A stretch of DNA of 64,000 nucleotides from Verrucomicrobium sp. (GTDB lineage: Bacteria; Verrucomicrobiota; Verrucomicrobiia; Methylacidiphilales; GAS474), in NCBI GenBank assembly GCA_028283855.1, contig JAPWJX010000001.1, positions 1-64,000 of the forward strand, read 5' to 3'. Under the pieces are notes generated by a model that was not told the origin of the DNA, made no database searches, and saw only the letters and a list, made by a program, of their open reading frames with translations. Below, one piece after another: positions 52,915 through 61,262 of the stretch (positions within the stretch are counted from its first letter, which is position 1; each line of letters starts with the position of its first letter). A program made the translations under genes and the position numbers.

Positions 52915-54182
52915 GTTTTTTGCTGGGCGCGGGCGCCGATGTCGCGGCGGAAGACTTTCCCCGCGAAGCCGATGCCTTCCACCAACTCATAGGCGTGGCG
53001 GCGGGCGGTTTCAAGGTCCCGGTCCCACGCCACGGCGGTGGCGACGCGGCCGCCGCGGGTGACGGTCCGGCCTCCCTTGGTGCCGGTGCCGGCGTGGAAG
53101 ACGTAGCGGTTGCCGGTGGCGGGAAGGTCGATGCCTTCGATCGGCCCGTCGAGGCGGGGCGCTTCCGGGTAGCCGGGGGCGGCGGCGACGACGCCCAGGG
53201 CGCTCAGGTCGTTGAAGCGCAGTTCCAGGGAGCCCAGCTCCCCGCGGGCGACGGCGGCGGCGATGTCGACCAGCGGCGTTTCCAAAAGGGGGAGGATGAC
53301 CTGCGTCTCCGGATCGCCTAGGCGGCAGTTGATCTCCAGGAGCTGCGGGCCGGTCGGCGTCAGCATGAGGCCGGCGTAGAGGATCCCCTTGTAGTCGATC
53401 CCTTCCTTCGGCAGCGCGGCCAGGAGGGGGGCCAGGACCTCTTCCTCGATGCGGCGGCGCGTGGCCTCGTCCAGGAAGCGGGCGGGCGCGTAGGCGCCCA
53501 TGCCGCCGGTGTTCGGGCCGGTGTCGCCGTCGCCCACGCGCTTGTGGTCCTGCGCCAGGGGGAGGAGCTGGTAGGTTTTCCCGTCGGTGACGGCCAGGAC
53601 GGAGATCTCCGGCCCGGTGAGGCATTCCTCGATGACGACTTCCCGGCCCGCGTCGCCGAAGGCGCGGCGCTCCATGATCCGGTAGATGGCCTTGGCCGCC
53701 TCGTCCGGGTTCTTGGCGATGACGACGCCCTTGCCCGCCGCCAGCCCGTCGGCCTTGATGACCTGCGGGTAGGGGGCCTTTTGGCTGTGCGCGTAGGCTT
53801 CCAGGGGGTCGGAAAAGATCGCGCCGGCGGCGGTGGGCAGGCGGTGCTTGAGGAAGAGGCGCTTGGCGAAGGCCTTGCTTCCCTCCAGCCGCGCGGCGCT
53901 TTGGTTGGGGCCGAAGGCGGCCAGGCCCTTTTCCGCGAAGCGGTCGACGACGCCGAGGCAGAGCGGCTCCTCCGGCCCGACGATGGTCCAGTCCGGCCGC
54001 TCCTTTTCCGCCCAGGCCAGGAGGCCGGGCAGGTCGTTGGCGGCGATGGGGAGGTTCGTGCCCAGCTGGGCGGTGCCCGCGTTGCCCGGGGCGATGAAAA
54101 GCCCGGTGACGCGCGGGTCTTTCCGCGCGTGCCAGGCGATGGCGTGCTCCCGCCCCCCGGAGCCGATGACCAGGACCTTCAT
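52911..54182 (-). CDS. purD: phosphoribosylamine-glycine ligase
   Basis: A 423-residue ATP-grasp enzyme. It has GSGGREHAIAWHARKDP at the start, the ATP-binding KADGLAAGKGVVIA, LTGPEISVLAVTDG, TGGMGAYAPA and the metal-binding INCRLGDPETQ. It joins glycine to phosphoribosylamine in purine synthesis. Its start overlaps the upstream metallo-beta-lactamase-fold gene (TAATG) and its end overlaps the S41-like gene (ATGA), so three genes are coupled. No other pur gene is present in the window. Confidence 0.97.
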   Translation of the reverse strand: MKVLVIGSGGREHAIAWHARKDPRVTGLFIAPGNAGTAQLGTNLPIAANDLPGLLAWAEKERPDWTIVGPEEPLCLGVVDRFAEKGLAAFGPNQSAARLEGSKAFAKRLFLKHRLPTAAGAIFSDPLEAYAHSQKAPYPQVIKADGLAAGKGVVIAKNPDEAAKAIYRIMERRAFGDAGREVVIEECLTGPEISVLAVTDGKTYQLLPLAQDHKRVGDGDTGPNTGGMGAYAPARFLDEATRRRIEEEVLAPLLAALPKEGIDYKGILYAGLMLTPTGPQLLEINCRLGDPETQVILPLLETPLVDIAAAVARGELGSLELRFNDLSALGVVAAAPGYPEAPRLDGPIEGIDLPATGNRYVFHAGTGTKGGRTVTRGGRVATAVAWDRDLETARRHAYELVEGIGFAGKVFRRDIGARAQQKT

Positions 54183-54982
54183 TATTGGGCGTCGTCTTCG
54201 TCCACCATCTGTACGACGGGGAGAAGGTAATAGGTCGGCTTTTCCGGCAGGTCGGCGGGCTTGAGGGAAAGCTCCGCCGAGCCTTTCAGGTCCTTCACCA
54301 AAGGCTTGGAAGGGAGCCCGGCGAAGAACTCCTGGAGGGAGCGAAGCTTCATGTCGGCCGAGTATTTCGTGCGGTAGGCGATGGGGATGATGATGCGGGC
54401 GCCGGTGTCCTCGACGATCTTGGCCAGCTCCGCGGGGTTCAGGTTGGGCGTGCCGACGGGCAGGAAGAGGACGTCGACGGAGCCGATCTGCGCCCGCTGC
54501 GTGGGCGTCAGCGGGTGGCCGATCGCCCCCAGGTGGCAGAAGTGGATGCCGTCCAGGGTGAAGGTGAAGGCAGCGTTGGTGATGCCGTGGACCTCGTCGT
54601 TGCGGGAGGGGAAGGTGGGCACGCCGCGGAAGAGGAGGCCGCGCGCGTTGTTCAGGCCGATGGCGGTGACGCTGGAGAAAATCTGCGGGCTGCCGGAGAG
54701 GCGGATGCTGCCGTCGTGGTCCAGGGTCTCGTTGCTGATGAGGACGACGTCGGCCGGCAGCTGGACGGGGAACTTGTAGGTGAGGGCGGAGCTTTCCGCG
54801 TAGGGGTCGATGGCGATGCGGACCCCCGTGGAGGTAATCAGATAAATGAAGGCATGGCCGTAATTGCGGAGGGTCAATGCGGAGGCCGCCGCGGTCTCTT
54901 CTTTCTTTTCCGCATGGAGGGAAACGCCGCCCAAGGCCATCGAAATGGCCAAAATGAGCAAAACCCAGGCGCGACGGAACAT
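54182..54982 (-). CDS. secreted metallo-beta-lactamase-fold protein with degenerate metal site
   Basis: A 266-residue protein with a signal peptide (VLLILAISMALGGVSLHA). The fold resembles UlaG/PF13483-type hydrolases: LTLRNYGHAFIYLI, RIAIDPYAES, then the motif normally THxHxDH reads SNETLDHDG, so two zinc-binding histidines are lost. Later FCHLGAIGHPLT and VLFLPVG are retained. It may be a binding protein or use one metal only. It overlaps the purD start by one base. Periplasmic or lipoprotein location expected. Confidence 0.8.
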   Translation of the reverse strand: MFRRAWVLLILAISMALGGVSLHAEKKEETAAASALTLRNYGHAFIYLITSTGVRIAIDPYAESSALTYKFPVQLPADVVLISNETLDHDGSIRLSGSPQIFSSVTAIGLNNARGLLFRGVPTFPSRNDEVHGITNAAFTFTLDGIHFCHLGAIGHPLTPTQRAQIGSVDVLFLPVGTPNLNPAELAKIVEDTGARIIIPIAYRTKYSADMKLRSLQEFFAGLPSKPLVKDLKGSAELSLKPADLPEKPTYYLLPVVQMVDEDDAQ

Positions 54983-55036
54983 CTCCCCGCCAGGGTAGGG
55001 AAATACTCCTTAAATGGCAACTATTCCCGCCGTTAA

Positions 55037-55546
55037 TTACTTGGTTTTGCGGGAAAGGTCGGGGGCGGCATCGCCGGGGAGAGGGGCCACTTCGCGCGCG
55101 CGGCGGAAATCGGCCGGTGGGGCGGCTTCGCAGCGGGCTTTGAGGAGGTCGTAACGGGCCTTCGTCGCGGGATAGCTCAGGATGAATTCCCGGGCGGATC
55201 CCTCGAACTTTTCCTGCCGCAGCATGGCGGCGGTGGCGGCAAGGAGCTCCTCGTTGGAGGCGGAGAGGGGCGGGTCAAATCGGACGTCGGGGGAGAACTG
55301 CCCGCGCGTCAGGTCGGCGCGGCGGCCGTCCGGCAGGATGTTGAAGAAATGGGAGTCGTGGAAGCCCCGGTCGTCGATCAGGACGTGGGCGATTTCCCCG
55401 CCCAGCTTTTCCTGGACCCAGGCGGCGGTGACGGCGCAGTGGCCCGCCGCCGGATTGTCCGGGGTCCAGGTCTCCTTGTAGTAGGTGGTTTCCCGGCACC
55501 AGGCCTGGCGCACCTGCGCTTCGACGGCGGCCAGGGAAGAAGCCAT
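55037..55546 (-). CDS. YunG-like family protein
   Basis: A 169-residue protein from ATG 55546, preceded by the unknown gene with 5 bases between. WCRETTYYKETWTPDNPAAG is followed directly by HCAVTAAWVQEKLGGEIAHV and DSHFFNILPDGRRADLTRGQ, matching YunG of Bacillus. The Cys (GHCAVTA), His (DSHFFN) and Asp order resembles a papain-like catalytic set, but no activity is known. The C-terminus is Ala/Pro/Arg-rich. Cytoplasmic. Confidence 0.78.
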   Translation of the reverse strand: MASSLAAVEAQVRQAWCRETTYYKETWTPDNPAAGHCAVTAAWVQEKLGGEIAHVLIDDRGFHDSHFFNILPDGRRADLTRGQFSPDVRFDPPLSASNEELLAATAAMLRQEKFEGSAREFILSYPATKARYDLLKARCEAAPPADFRRAREVAPLPGDAAPDLSRKTK

Positions 55547-55551
55547 GGGGC

Positions 55552-56088
55552 TTACTTCGTGCGGGACTGCTCGGGGCCGCCCTGTTCCTGCTGAGTGGCG
55601 GGGCGCTTGGCCGCTTCCCACGGATTGCCCTGGGGCGGGATGTAGCCGGAGCTTTCCAGGGCGGCGATGACCTTCTCGGAAAAGCGGCGGGCCAGCGGAT
55701 CGTTCGGCGGATTGAGGTAGGCCTGGACCGTCGGCTCGACGAGGGGGCGGATCTCCGCGTCGCGGCCCGATTCGCGGGCCAGGCGGGTTAGCTTGGCCAG
55801 GGAATACTCGGCCACGAAGGTGTCGCGAATGACCTCGGTGCGGGCCTGTTCGGAAGGGGATTTTTTCTCCAAGAGCGACTTGCCGCTGGCGATGGAAACG
55901 GCGGCGGTGACGATGGCGGCGGCCAGCTCCTTCGGCTCCTGGAAAGAGACGGTCTGGGCTGCGGCGACCTCTTTCAGCATCTCCTGATCCTGCGCCCCGT
56001 TCTTCCCGTAGAGGGGCAGAAGGGGGGTGGGCAGCTTGGTCACGTCGGGCTCCCAAGTCACGGGGAAGGTGGAGAGGTCCAGGTTCAT
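55552..56088 (-). CDS. hypothetical helical protein, unknown function
   Basis: A 178-residue soluble protein: a short N-terminal TWEPDVTKLPTPLLPLYG segment, then helices (AAAIVTAAVSIASGKSLLEK; FVAEYSLAKLTRLARESG) and a Gln/Gly-rich tail. There is no signal peptide and no recognised family. It lies 5 bases before the YunG-like gene, so both are probably transcribed together. Copy B of the shared 14-base motif ends 10 bases upstream of its ATG, and no ribosome binding site is seen. Confidence 0.7.
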   Translation of the reverse strand: MNLDLSTFPVTWEPDVTKLPTPLLPLYGKNGAQDQEMLKEVAAAQTVSFQEPKELAAAIVTAAVSIASGKSLLEKKSPSEQARTEVIRDTFVAEYSLAKLTRLARESGRDAEIRPLVEPTVQAYLNPPNDPLARRFSEKVIAALESSGYIPPQGNPWEAAKRPATQQEQGGPEQSRTK

Positions 56089-56098
56089 AGTTACGGAT

Positions 56099-56112
56099 TA
56101 ATTCGGCTATTT
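56099..56112 (-). repeat. shared 14-base intergenic motif, copy B
   Basis: On the reverse strand AAATAGCCGAATTA, 10 bases before the ATG at 56088. With copy A the identity covers 18 bases (TCTAAATAGCCGAATTAA). It lies between the divergent unknown gene and the flavin reductase gene. Confidence 0.65.
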
Positions 56113-56190
56113 AGAGCGGCCCGGGCCGGAAAACACAAAAAGAAATTGGAATCGACCCCCTCCCTGCTGCTAAACAAGACCCTCCCCGCC

Positions 56191-57357
56191 ATGACCGAAA
56201 CCGCCACCCCTCCCGTCGTCCAGCCCTGGTCCCGCAACAACCCCTTCCTCGCCCTCGTTTCGGAGAACAAACTCCTTTCCAAGGCCGGATCGAACAAGGA
56301 CACCCGCCACATCGTCGTCGACATTTCCGGCAGCGGCCTGAAATACGGCGTGGGCGATTCCCTGGGCGTCCTGGCGAAGAACCCCGCCGCCCTGGTGGAC
56401 GAGATCCTGCGCCTGCTCAAGATCGACCCCGCCGCCCCCGTCGCTGGTCCCGCCGGGAACATTCCCGTGCGCGAGGCCCTCATCAAGAACTACATCGTCA
56501 ACCGCGTGGGCAAGAAATTCGTCAAAGGCCTGGCGGAGCGCCTGCCCGCGGGCGAGAAGAAAGCCGCCCTCGACGCCGTCTGCGCGAATGAGGAGGCGCT
56601 GGACGACTACGTCTTCACCCGCGACCTGGTCGACGTCCTCGTCGAGCACCCCGGCGTCACCCTGACGGCGGAGGAGCTAGTCAGCCTGATCAACAAGTCC
56701 CTGCCCCGCCTCTACTCCATCGCCTCCTCCGGCACCGTCCATCCGGAGCACGTCCACCTGACGGTGGCCGTCGTCCGCTACCAGACGCATAACCGCTGGA
56801 AGACCGGCCTGGCCTCCGGCTACCTGGGCGACCACTGCCCCGTCGGCTCCCGGGAGGTGCCCGTCTACGTCCAGCCGACGAAGCATTTCCACCTGCCCGC
56901 CGACGACGCGCCGATCATCATGGTCGGTCCCGGCACCGGCATCGCCCCCTTCCGCGCGTTCCTCCAGGAACGCCGCCACCGCGGGGCCACCGGCCGCAAC
57001 TGGCTCTTCTTCGGCGACCAGCAGCGCGCCAGCGACTTCCTCTACGAGGAGGAGTTCGAGGATTACAAAAAGGACGGCTTCCTTACCCGTCTGGACACCG
57101 CCTTCTCCCGCGACCAGGAGCAGAAGGTCTACGTCCAGGACCGCATGCGCGAGAACGGCGCCGAGATGTGGAAATGGCTCCAGGAAGGCGCCTACTTCTA
57201 CGTCTGCGGCGACGCCAAGCGGATGGCCAAGGACGTCCACCAAGCCCTCATCTCCATCGCCGCGGAGCACGGCAAGCTCCCCCAGGAGGAGGCCCAGGCC
57301 TACATCGAGACGACCTTCGCCAAGACCGAGAAGCGGTACCTGAAGGACGTCTATTAA
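56191..57357 (+). CDS. sulfite/cytochrome reductase-like flavoprotein without FMN domain
   Basis: A 388-residue protein matching the FAD/NADPH half of CysJ and cytochrome P450 reductase. It has a connecting domain (about 85-165), FAD motif LPRLYSIASSG, NADP motif MVGPGTGIAPFRAFLQERR and YVCGDAKRMAKDVH, and a C-terminal aromatic (LKDVY). The flavodoxin-like FMN domain is missing; the first 30 residues carry none of it. It must pass electrons to a separate flavodoxin, ferredoxin or hemoprotein. ATG 56191 is preferred over a TTG at 56146. A membrane-protein gene follows after 12 bases. Confidence 0.9.
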   Translation: MTETATPPVVQPWSRNNPFLALVSENKLLSKAGSNKDTRHIVVDISGSGLKYGVGDSLGVLAKNPAALVDEILRLLKIDPAAPVAGPAGNIPVREALIKNYIVNRVGKKFVKGLAERLPAGEKKAALDAVCANEEALDDYVFTRDLVDVLVEHPGVTLTAEELVSLINKSLPRLYSIASSGTVHPEHVHLTVAVVRYQTHNRWKTGLASGYLGDHCPVGSREVPVYVQPTKHFHLPADDAPIIMVGPGTGIAPFRAFLQERRHRGATGRNWLFFGDQQRASDFLYEEEFEDYKKDGFLTRLDTAFSRDQEQKVYVQDRMRENGAEMWKWLQEGAYFYVCGDAKRMAKDVHQALISIAAEHGKLPQEEAQAYIETTFAKTEKRYLKDVY

Positions 57358-57369
57358 AAGACGGAGAAG

Positions 57370-57732
57370 GTGAAGCACTCCCTCTTTTCCTGGCTGGTCC
57401 TCGGCTCCTCCGTGACCGTGGCGGTGCTGCTGGCCGTCAACTTCCTGTGGCTGCGCCGCCTGGCGCGGAAGCTCCTCCACGCGCAGATCCTCTTCTACAA
57501 GGCCGCCGCCCTCCTGCAGAAAGCGCAGAAGCAGCGGGCCGCGGAGATGGAAGCCGCGGGGGAGGAATCGGCCGTGCAGGAAGGCCGGCGCACCGCGATG
57601 TCCGTGGAGGGGCACGAGATCGAGATCGTCGAGGTCGACGGCAAAGAGGTCGTCTATTTCGACGAGGAGGCCTCCGAAGAGGAGCGCATCCGCATCATGA
57701 ACTACCTGAAGAACGAGGGATTCCTTCCCTGA
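57370..57732 (+). CDS. small membrane-anchored protein, unknown function
   Basis: A 120-residue protein from GTG 57370. One N-terminal membrane helix (residues 6-26, SWLVLGSSVTVAVLLAVNFL) is followed by a coiled coil (residues 30-62, including FYKAAALLQKAQKQRAAEME) and a small acidic domain with IEIVEVDGKEVVYFDEEASE. No recognised family. It lies 12 bases after the flavin reductase gene and 8 bases before the inositol-phosphatase-type gene, so it probably shares their transcript. Confidence 0.7.
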   Translation: MKHSLFSWLVLGSSVTVAVLLAVNFLWLRRLARKLLHAQILFYKAAALLQKAQKQRAAEMEAAGEESAVQEGRRTAMSVEGHEIEIVEVDGKEVVYFDEEASEEERIRIMNYLKNEGFLP

Positions 57733-57740
57733 TTTATCCT

Positions 57741-58490
57741 ATGGACGAACGTTTTCTCAATGAGGCCGTCGCCGCCGCGCGCGCGGCGGGCAAGGTGCAG
57801 CGCGACGCCCTGGGCGGCCCCCTGGACGTCGACGCCGCGCTGGACCACGACATCAAGCTGCGCCTGGACCGCGACTGCCAGGACCTCATCACGGAGCACC
57901 TGCTAAAGGCCTTCCCGGACCACACCGTCTTTGGCGAGGAAGGCGGCAGCCCGCTGGGCGCCTCCGAATACCAGTGGATCGTCGACCCGATCGACGGCAC
58001 GGTGAACTTCTTCTACGGTTTCCCCCACTTCTGCGTCGCCATCGCCCTCCAGCACAAGGGGGAGACGATCCTGGGCGTCACCCTGGACCCGAACCGGGAC
58101 GAGCTGTTCACCGCCTGGCGCGGGCAGGGGGCCTTCTGCAACGGCCGCCGCCTCTCCGTCAGCAGCCGCACCCAGCTGAAGGAGGCGATGGTCTCCACCG
58201 GCTTCTCCAAGAGCAACGAGACCCTGGAGCAGAGCATTGAGCTGACCAAATACTACGGCCTCAACGCCCGCAAGCTGCGCATGAACGGCAGCGCGGCGCT
58301 CGACCTGGCCTACGTCGCCTCCGGGCGGTTGGACATCTACCTGGAGCGGACGATCAACCTCTGGGACGTCGCCGGAGGCGTCCTCTTCATCCAGGAGGCC
58401 GGCGGCCACGTCGACCTGAGCCCGCTGCCCAACGGCAAGGGTTACTCCCTCATCGCCAGCAACGGCAAGGTCCCCGTCCGGGCCTGGTAG
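57741..58490 (+). CDS. suhB: inositol monophosphatase family protein
   Basis: A 249-residue protein; ATG 57741 is 8 bases after the previous stop. Metal-binding and catalytic motifs are complete: FGEEGGSPLGA (Glu), WIVDPIDGTVNFFYGFPHF (Asp-x-x-Asp-Gly-Thr) and INLWDVAGGVLFIQEAGG (Trp-Asp-x-Ala-Gly). The family covers myo-inositol monophosphatase (SuhB), fructose-1,6-bisphosphatase and histidinol phosphatase, so the substrate needs testing. Length is normal. It is co-directional with the flavin reductase and small membrane-protein genes. Confidence 0.88.
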   Translation: MDERFLNEAVAAARAAGKVQRDALGGPLDVDAALDHDIKLRLDRDCQDLITEHLLKAFPDHTVFGEEGGSPLGASEYQWIVDPIDGTVNFFYGFPHFCVAIALQHKGETILGVTLDPNRDELFTAWRGQGAFCNGRRLSVSSRTQLKEAMVSTGFSKSNETLEQSIELTKYYGLNARKLRMNGSAALDLAYVASGRLDIYLERTINLWDVAGGVLFIQEAGGHVDLSPLPNGKGYSLIASNGKVPVRAW

Positions 58491-58526
58491 GCTTGTTTTC
58501 CGGCTTCTTTCCGCCATCCTGGCGGG

Positions 58527-59096
58527 GTGAAGAAGGGGCTCCTGCTGCTTTGGCTCGTCCTGCCGGCCGGCTTCGCCCGGGCGGAAGGCATCGACTTTTC
58601 CTTCGACCCGAACAAGGTCAGCCCCCTGTCGGCCAAACGTTTCGAGCTGAAGGAGGCGGACGGTTTCGGCGGGATCGCCCCGGGCTTCGAAAAATCCTTC
58701 GCGCTCCCCTCGTCCGATTGGACCTTCCGCACCGCCAGCCTGGGCGGGCGGCAGATCTACGCTCCGGCCGTCGATTTTTCCAAGGAATACCGGACCCCCG
58801 CCGTGGCCCTGGCGCAGACCTCCTCCTCCCTCCAGGAAAAGACCGCGCCCTTCTCCAGCACCACCGTGGCGCCGCTGCCGGGACAGGCCCCCGTGTCCAA
58901 ATTCGATCACCTCTTTGACGACAAGTTTTACCGCGGCCGGGAAGAAGACCTCATCCGGCAGGCGATCGACCGCCTCTCCGCCCAGAGCGACGCGGCCCTG
59001 GCCAAGCAGATCAAGCCCGGCGGCGGCAACGGCCCCTCCCTGACCGTCGATCAGGTCAAGGAACTGATCAACAAGGATGTGGCGCCCGCGCGGTGA
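58527..59096 (+). CDS. secreted protein, unknown function
   Basis: A 189-residue protein from GTG 58527 with a signal peptide (LLLLWLVLPAGFARA). The mature part has FSFDPNKVSPLSAKRFEL, several FxxDxK-like turns and a C-terminal helix with LTVDQVKELINKDVAPAR. No family recognised. It lies between the inositol-phosphatase-type gene and the DedA-rhodanese gene, close to both. Confidence 0.7.
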   Translation: MKKGLLLLWLVLPAGFARAEGIDFSFDPNKVSPLSAKRFELKEADGFGGIAPGFEKSFALPSSDWTFRTASLGGRQIYAPAVDFSKEYRTPAVALAQTSSSLQEKTAPFSSTTVAPLPGQAPVSKFDHLFDDKFYRGREEDLIRQAIDRLSAQSDAALAKQIKPGGGNGPSLTVDQVKELINKDVAPAR

Positions 59097-59114
59097 ATCG
59101 CCTAGCGTCGCGCC

Positions 59115-60077
59115 GTGCACCTCCCTTCCGTTTCCGAGATCGGCTACGCCGGCCTTTTCGCCTGGATTTTGGCCGAGCAGCTCGGCGTCCCCATCCCTGC
59201 CATGCCCGTCATTCTGGCGGCGGGGACCCTCGTCGCCTCCGGCAAGTTCGGCCTCCTTTCCTGCGTGGGCCTGATCCTGGTCGCCTGCCTGCTGGCCGAC
59301 GGCATCTGGTATTACCTGGGCCGTTCCAAGGGCGTCCATATCCTCCACTTCGTCTGCCGCCTCTCCTGGAAGCCGAACACCTGCATCTCCCAGACCAAGG
59401 GCGTCTTCATGCGCTACGGGGCTTCCGCGCTCCTCTTCGCCAAGTTCGTCCCCGGCCTCAACACCCTGGCCCCTCCGCTGGCGGGCGCCGTCGGCATTTC
59501 CGCGCGGCGCTTCTTTGCCTACGACGCGGCGGGCTCCCTCTTCTGGGGCCTGCTCCCGCTCCTGGCGGGCCTGGGGCTGGGCGCGGCCATGCCCGATCCG
59601 GCGCGCATCGGCGCCTTCCTGCAGGAAAACTGGGCGGAGGTGCTGGCGTGCGTGGTCGGCGCCTTCCTGCTTTGGACCTTCGCCCACCGCCGCATCTACC
59701 TCTACCAGCTTGGCCAGGAGCTGAAGAAGGCCGTGACCGTGGAGGCGCTCAAGGAAATGCTAGACCGGGGGGAAGACCTGGTCCTCCTCGACATCCGCCA
59801 CCCCATCAACTTCAAGCTGCGCCCCGTCATGCTGCCCGGCGCGCGCCACGTCGGCTACCAGGAGATCGAGGCGAACAACCTGGAAAAGGTGCCGATGGAG
59901 CGCTCCCTCATCGTCTACTGCGACTGCCCGCGGGACCAGGCCTCCGCCCACGTCGTGCGGATGCTGCGCCGCCGGGGGGCCAAGTCGGTCCGCCTGCTGC
60001 ACGGCGGCCTGGAAGCGTGGGAAAAGCTGGGCATGCCCACCGTCCCGGCGGAGGGGCTGGAGCCGCTCCCGGCCTAA
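59115..60077 (+). CDS. DedA-family membrane protein fused to rhodanese domain
   Basis: A 320-residue fusion from GTG 59115. Residues 1-195 are DedA-like: several membrane segments and FAKFVPGLNTLAPPLAGA, the conserved amphipathic loop. Residues about 205-315 are a rhodanese domain with LVLLDIRHP, and active Cys 269 in VYCDCPRDQAS. DedA proteins act in membrane homeostasis and some move lipid carriers; rhodaneses transfer sulfur or sense thiol state. The combination is known in some bacteria, with unknown purpose. It converges with the BsuPI-domain gene by 3 bases. Confidence 0.88.
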   Translation: MHLPSVSEIGYAGLFAWILAEQLGVPIPAMPVILAAGTLVASGKFGLLSCVGLILVACLLADGIWYYLGRSKGVHILHFVCRLSWKPNTCISQTKGVFMRYGASALLFAKFVPGLNTLAPPLAGAVGISARRFFAYDAAGSLFWGLLPLLAGLGLGAAMPDPARIGAFLQENWAEVLACVVGAFLLWTFAHRRIYLYQLGQELKKAVTVEALKEMLDRGEDLVLLDIRHPINFKLRPVMLPGARHVGYQEIEANNLEKVPMERSLIVYCDCPRDQASAHVVRMLRRRGAKSVRLLHGGLEAWEKLGMPTVPAEGLEPLPA

Positions 60078-60080
60078 CGC

Positions 60081-60653
60081 TTAGGGAGTGACGGTGAACG
60101 TCGCCTTCGCCGTCACCTCGGGATAATTCGCCATGGCGAACTCCACGGTATAGGTGCCCGTCTCCAGCGGCGCGTAGAGGGCGTTGAAGGAAATCGTCTC
60201 CGCGTAGGCGATCTTGTCCGTGGGATTGATCATCACCAGCCCCACCTGGTCCAGGAACTTCTTGTCCAGCGACCAGCGGTAGACCGTCTGCCCCGCCGGA
60301 TTCTTGATCGCGATCTCGTAGCGCTGCGTGTTCGGGAAGGAGAGAGTATAGGTCTGCTTTCCCGTGTTCTTCACGCTCAGCGTGGCGCGGACGTTGTTGG
60401 CCAGGGAGGGATCCCGCTCCGTGCCGCTCAGGCTCACGGTGGCGGGGTTCAGCTCCAGCTTGGTCTGGAAGTCCCGGAAGTCGATCGAGTTGGCCTTCTG
60501 GATGCGGGTGGGATCGCTGGAAAAAATGCTGAAGCGCTGGCCGGAGGCGTCCGTCTGATTCGGCTCATGGTCCCGGCTGGGGCTGATGTCGACGGCGTGG
60601 AGCGGCGCGGCGGCGCAGGCCAGCAAGAGGAGGGGGGAAAGGAGGCGGCGCAT
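60081..60653 (-). CDS. BsuPI-domain secreted protein
   Basis: A 190-residue protein from ATG 60653 (MRRLLSPLLLLACAAAP, a signal peptide). The mature domain matches the BsuPI intracellular proteinase-inhibitor fold: ATLSVKNTGKQTYTLSFPNT, RYEIAIKNPAGQTVYRWSLD and KKFLDQVGLVMI. A closing YTVEFAMANYPEVTAKATFTV is an immunoglobulin-like strand pattern. In spite of the name most such domains are of unknown function. The open frame extends to 61166, but that part overlaps the divergent gene and is non-conserved. Confidence 0.78.
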   Translation of the reverse strand: MRRLLSPLLLLACAAAPLHAVDISPSRDHEPNQTDASGQRFSIFSSDPTRIQKANSIDFRDFQTKLELNPATVSLSGTERDPSLANNVRATLSVKNTGKQTYTLSFPNTQRYEIAIKNPAGQTVYRWSLDKKFLDQVGLVMINPTDKIAYAETISFNALYAPLETGTYTVEFAMANYPEVTAKATFTVTP

Positions 60654-60731
60654 AGGGTCCGGGAGCCGCGCATTTTCGGGATCCCCTTTACGGATTGCAA
60701 CCTTGAACTGGCTGCCCCATGTTCCCAGGCC

Positions 60732-61199
60732 ATGCGGATCCTCTTCTGCGCCGTGTGGTGGCTGGCCGCCTTTGCCCCCGCCTGGGCCGGGGCAAAGCCG
60801 CCCTCCGTCTCCCTGCGCATCTGCCTGGAAACGGAAGGCGCCGGCTCCTCCAACCAGTCGGTGCCCGTGCAATTGCAGAACCCGGACCAGACCGTCTACG
60901 TCAATCCCGCCCCGGAAGCCTCCGAACGGGACCTCGTCGGCGCGGAGGCTTACTCCGGCCCCGGCGGCGAGCAGGGAGCCCTTCTCCACTTCAACCGCCA
61001 CGCGGCGATCGCCCTTTCCTCCGCCACCATGCAGCATGAGGGGAAAATCCTGGTCGTCTTCCTGGATGGGCGGATCGTCTACGCGCCCGTCATCGACGCC
61101 GCCCTTTCCAGCGGCGACTTCCTCATCCCCCGCGGCGTTCTGCCGGAGGAAATCGCCCTTCTCCAAGCCCAGGCGAAGGAGAACTTAAAACGCAAATAG
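60732..61199 (+). CDS. secreted protein with SecD P1-head-like domain
   Basis: A 155-residue protein with signal peptide (LFCAVWWLAAFAPAWAG). The mature part resembles the SecD/SecDF P1 head: VSLRICLETEGAGSSNQSV, LLHFNRHAAIALSSATMQHE, ILVVFLDGRIVYAPVIDAAL and LPEEIALLQAQAKE. No SecD membrane domain is present. Similar orphan P1-head proteins are found in several bacteria, with unknown role. It diverges from the BsuPI-domain gene by 78 bases. Periplasmic. Confidence 0.72.
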   Translation: MRILFCAVWWLAAFAPAWAGAKPPSVSLRICLETEGAGSSNQSVPVQLQNPDQTVYVNPAPEASERDLVGAEAYSGPGGEQGALLHFNRHAAIALSSATMQHEGKILVVFLDGRIVYAPVIDAALSSGDFLIPRGVLPEEIALLQAQAKENLKRK

Positions 61200-61262
61200 T
61201 GCAAAAAAAGGAAGGGACTTGATTCCCCGCCCGGATGATCCATTCTTAAAGACGGTCCTTAT

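Noticed and set aside
55037-56112. Prophage remnant
   Set aside because: The two small genes are unusual, but no integrase, attachment-site repeat or phage structural gene is nearby, and base composition is normal.
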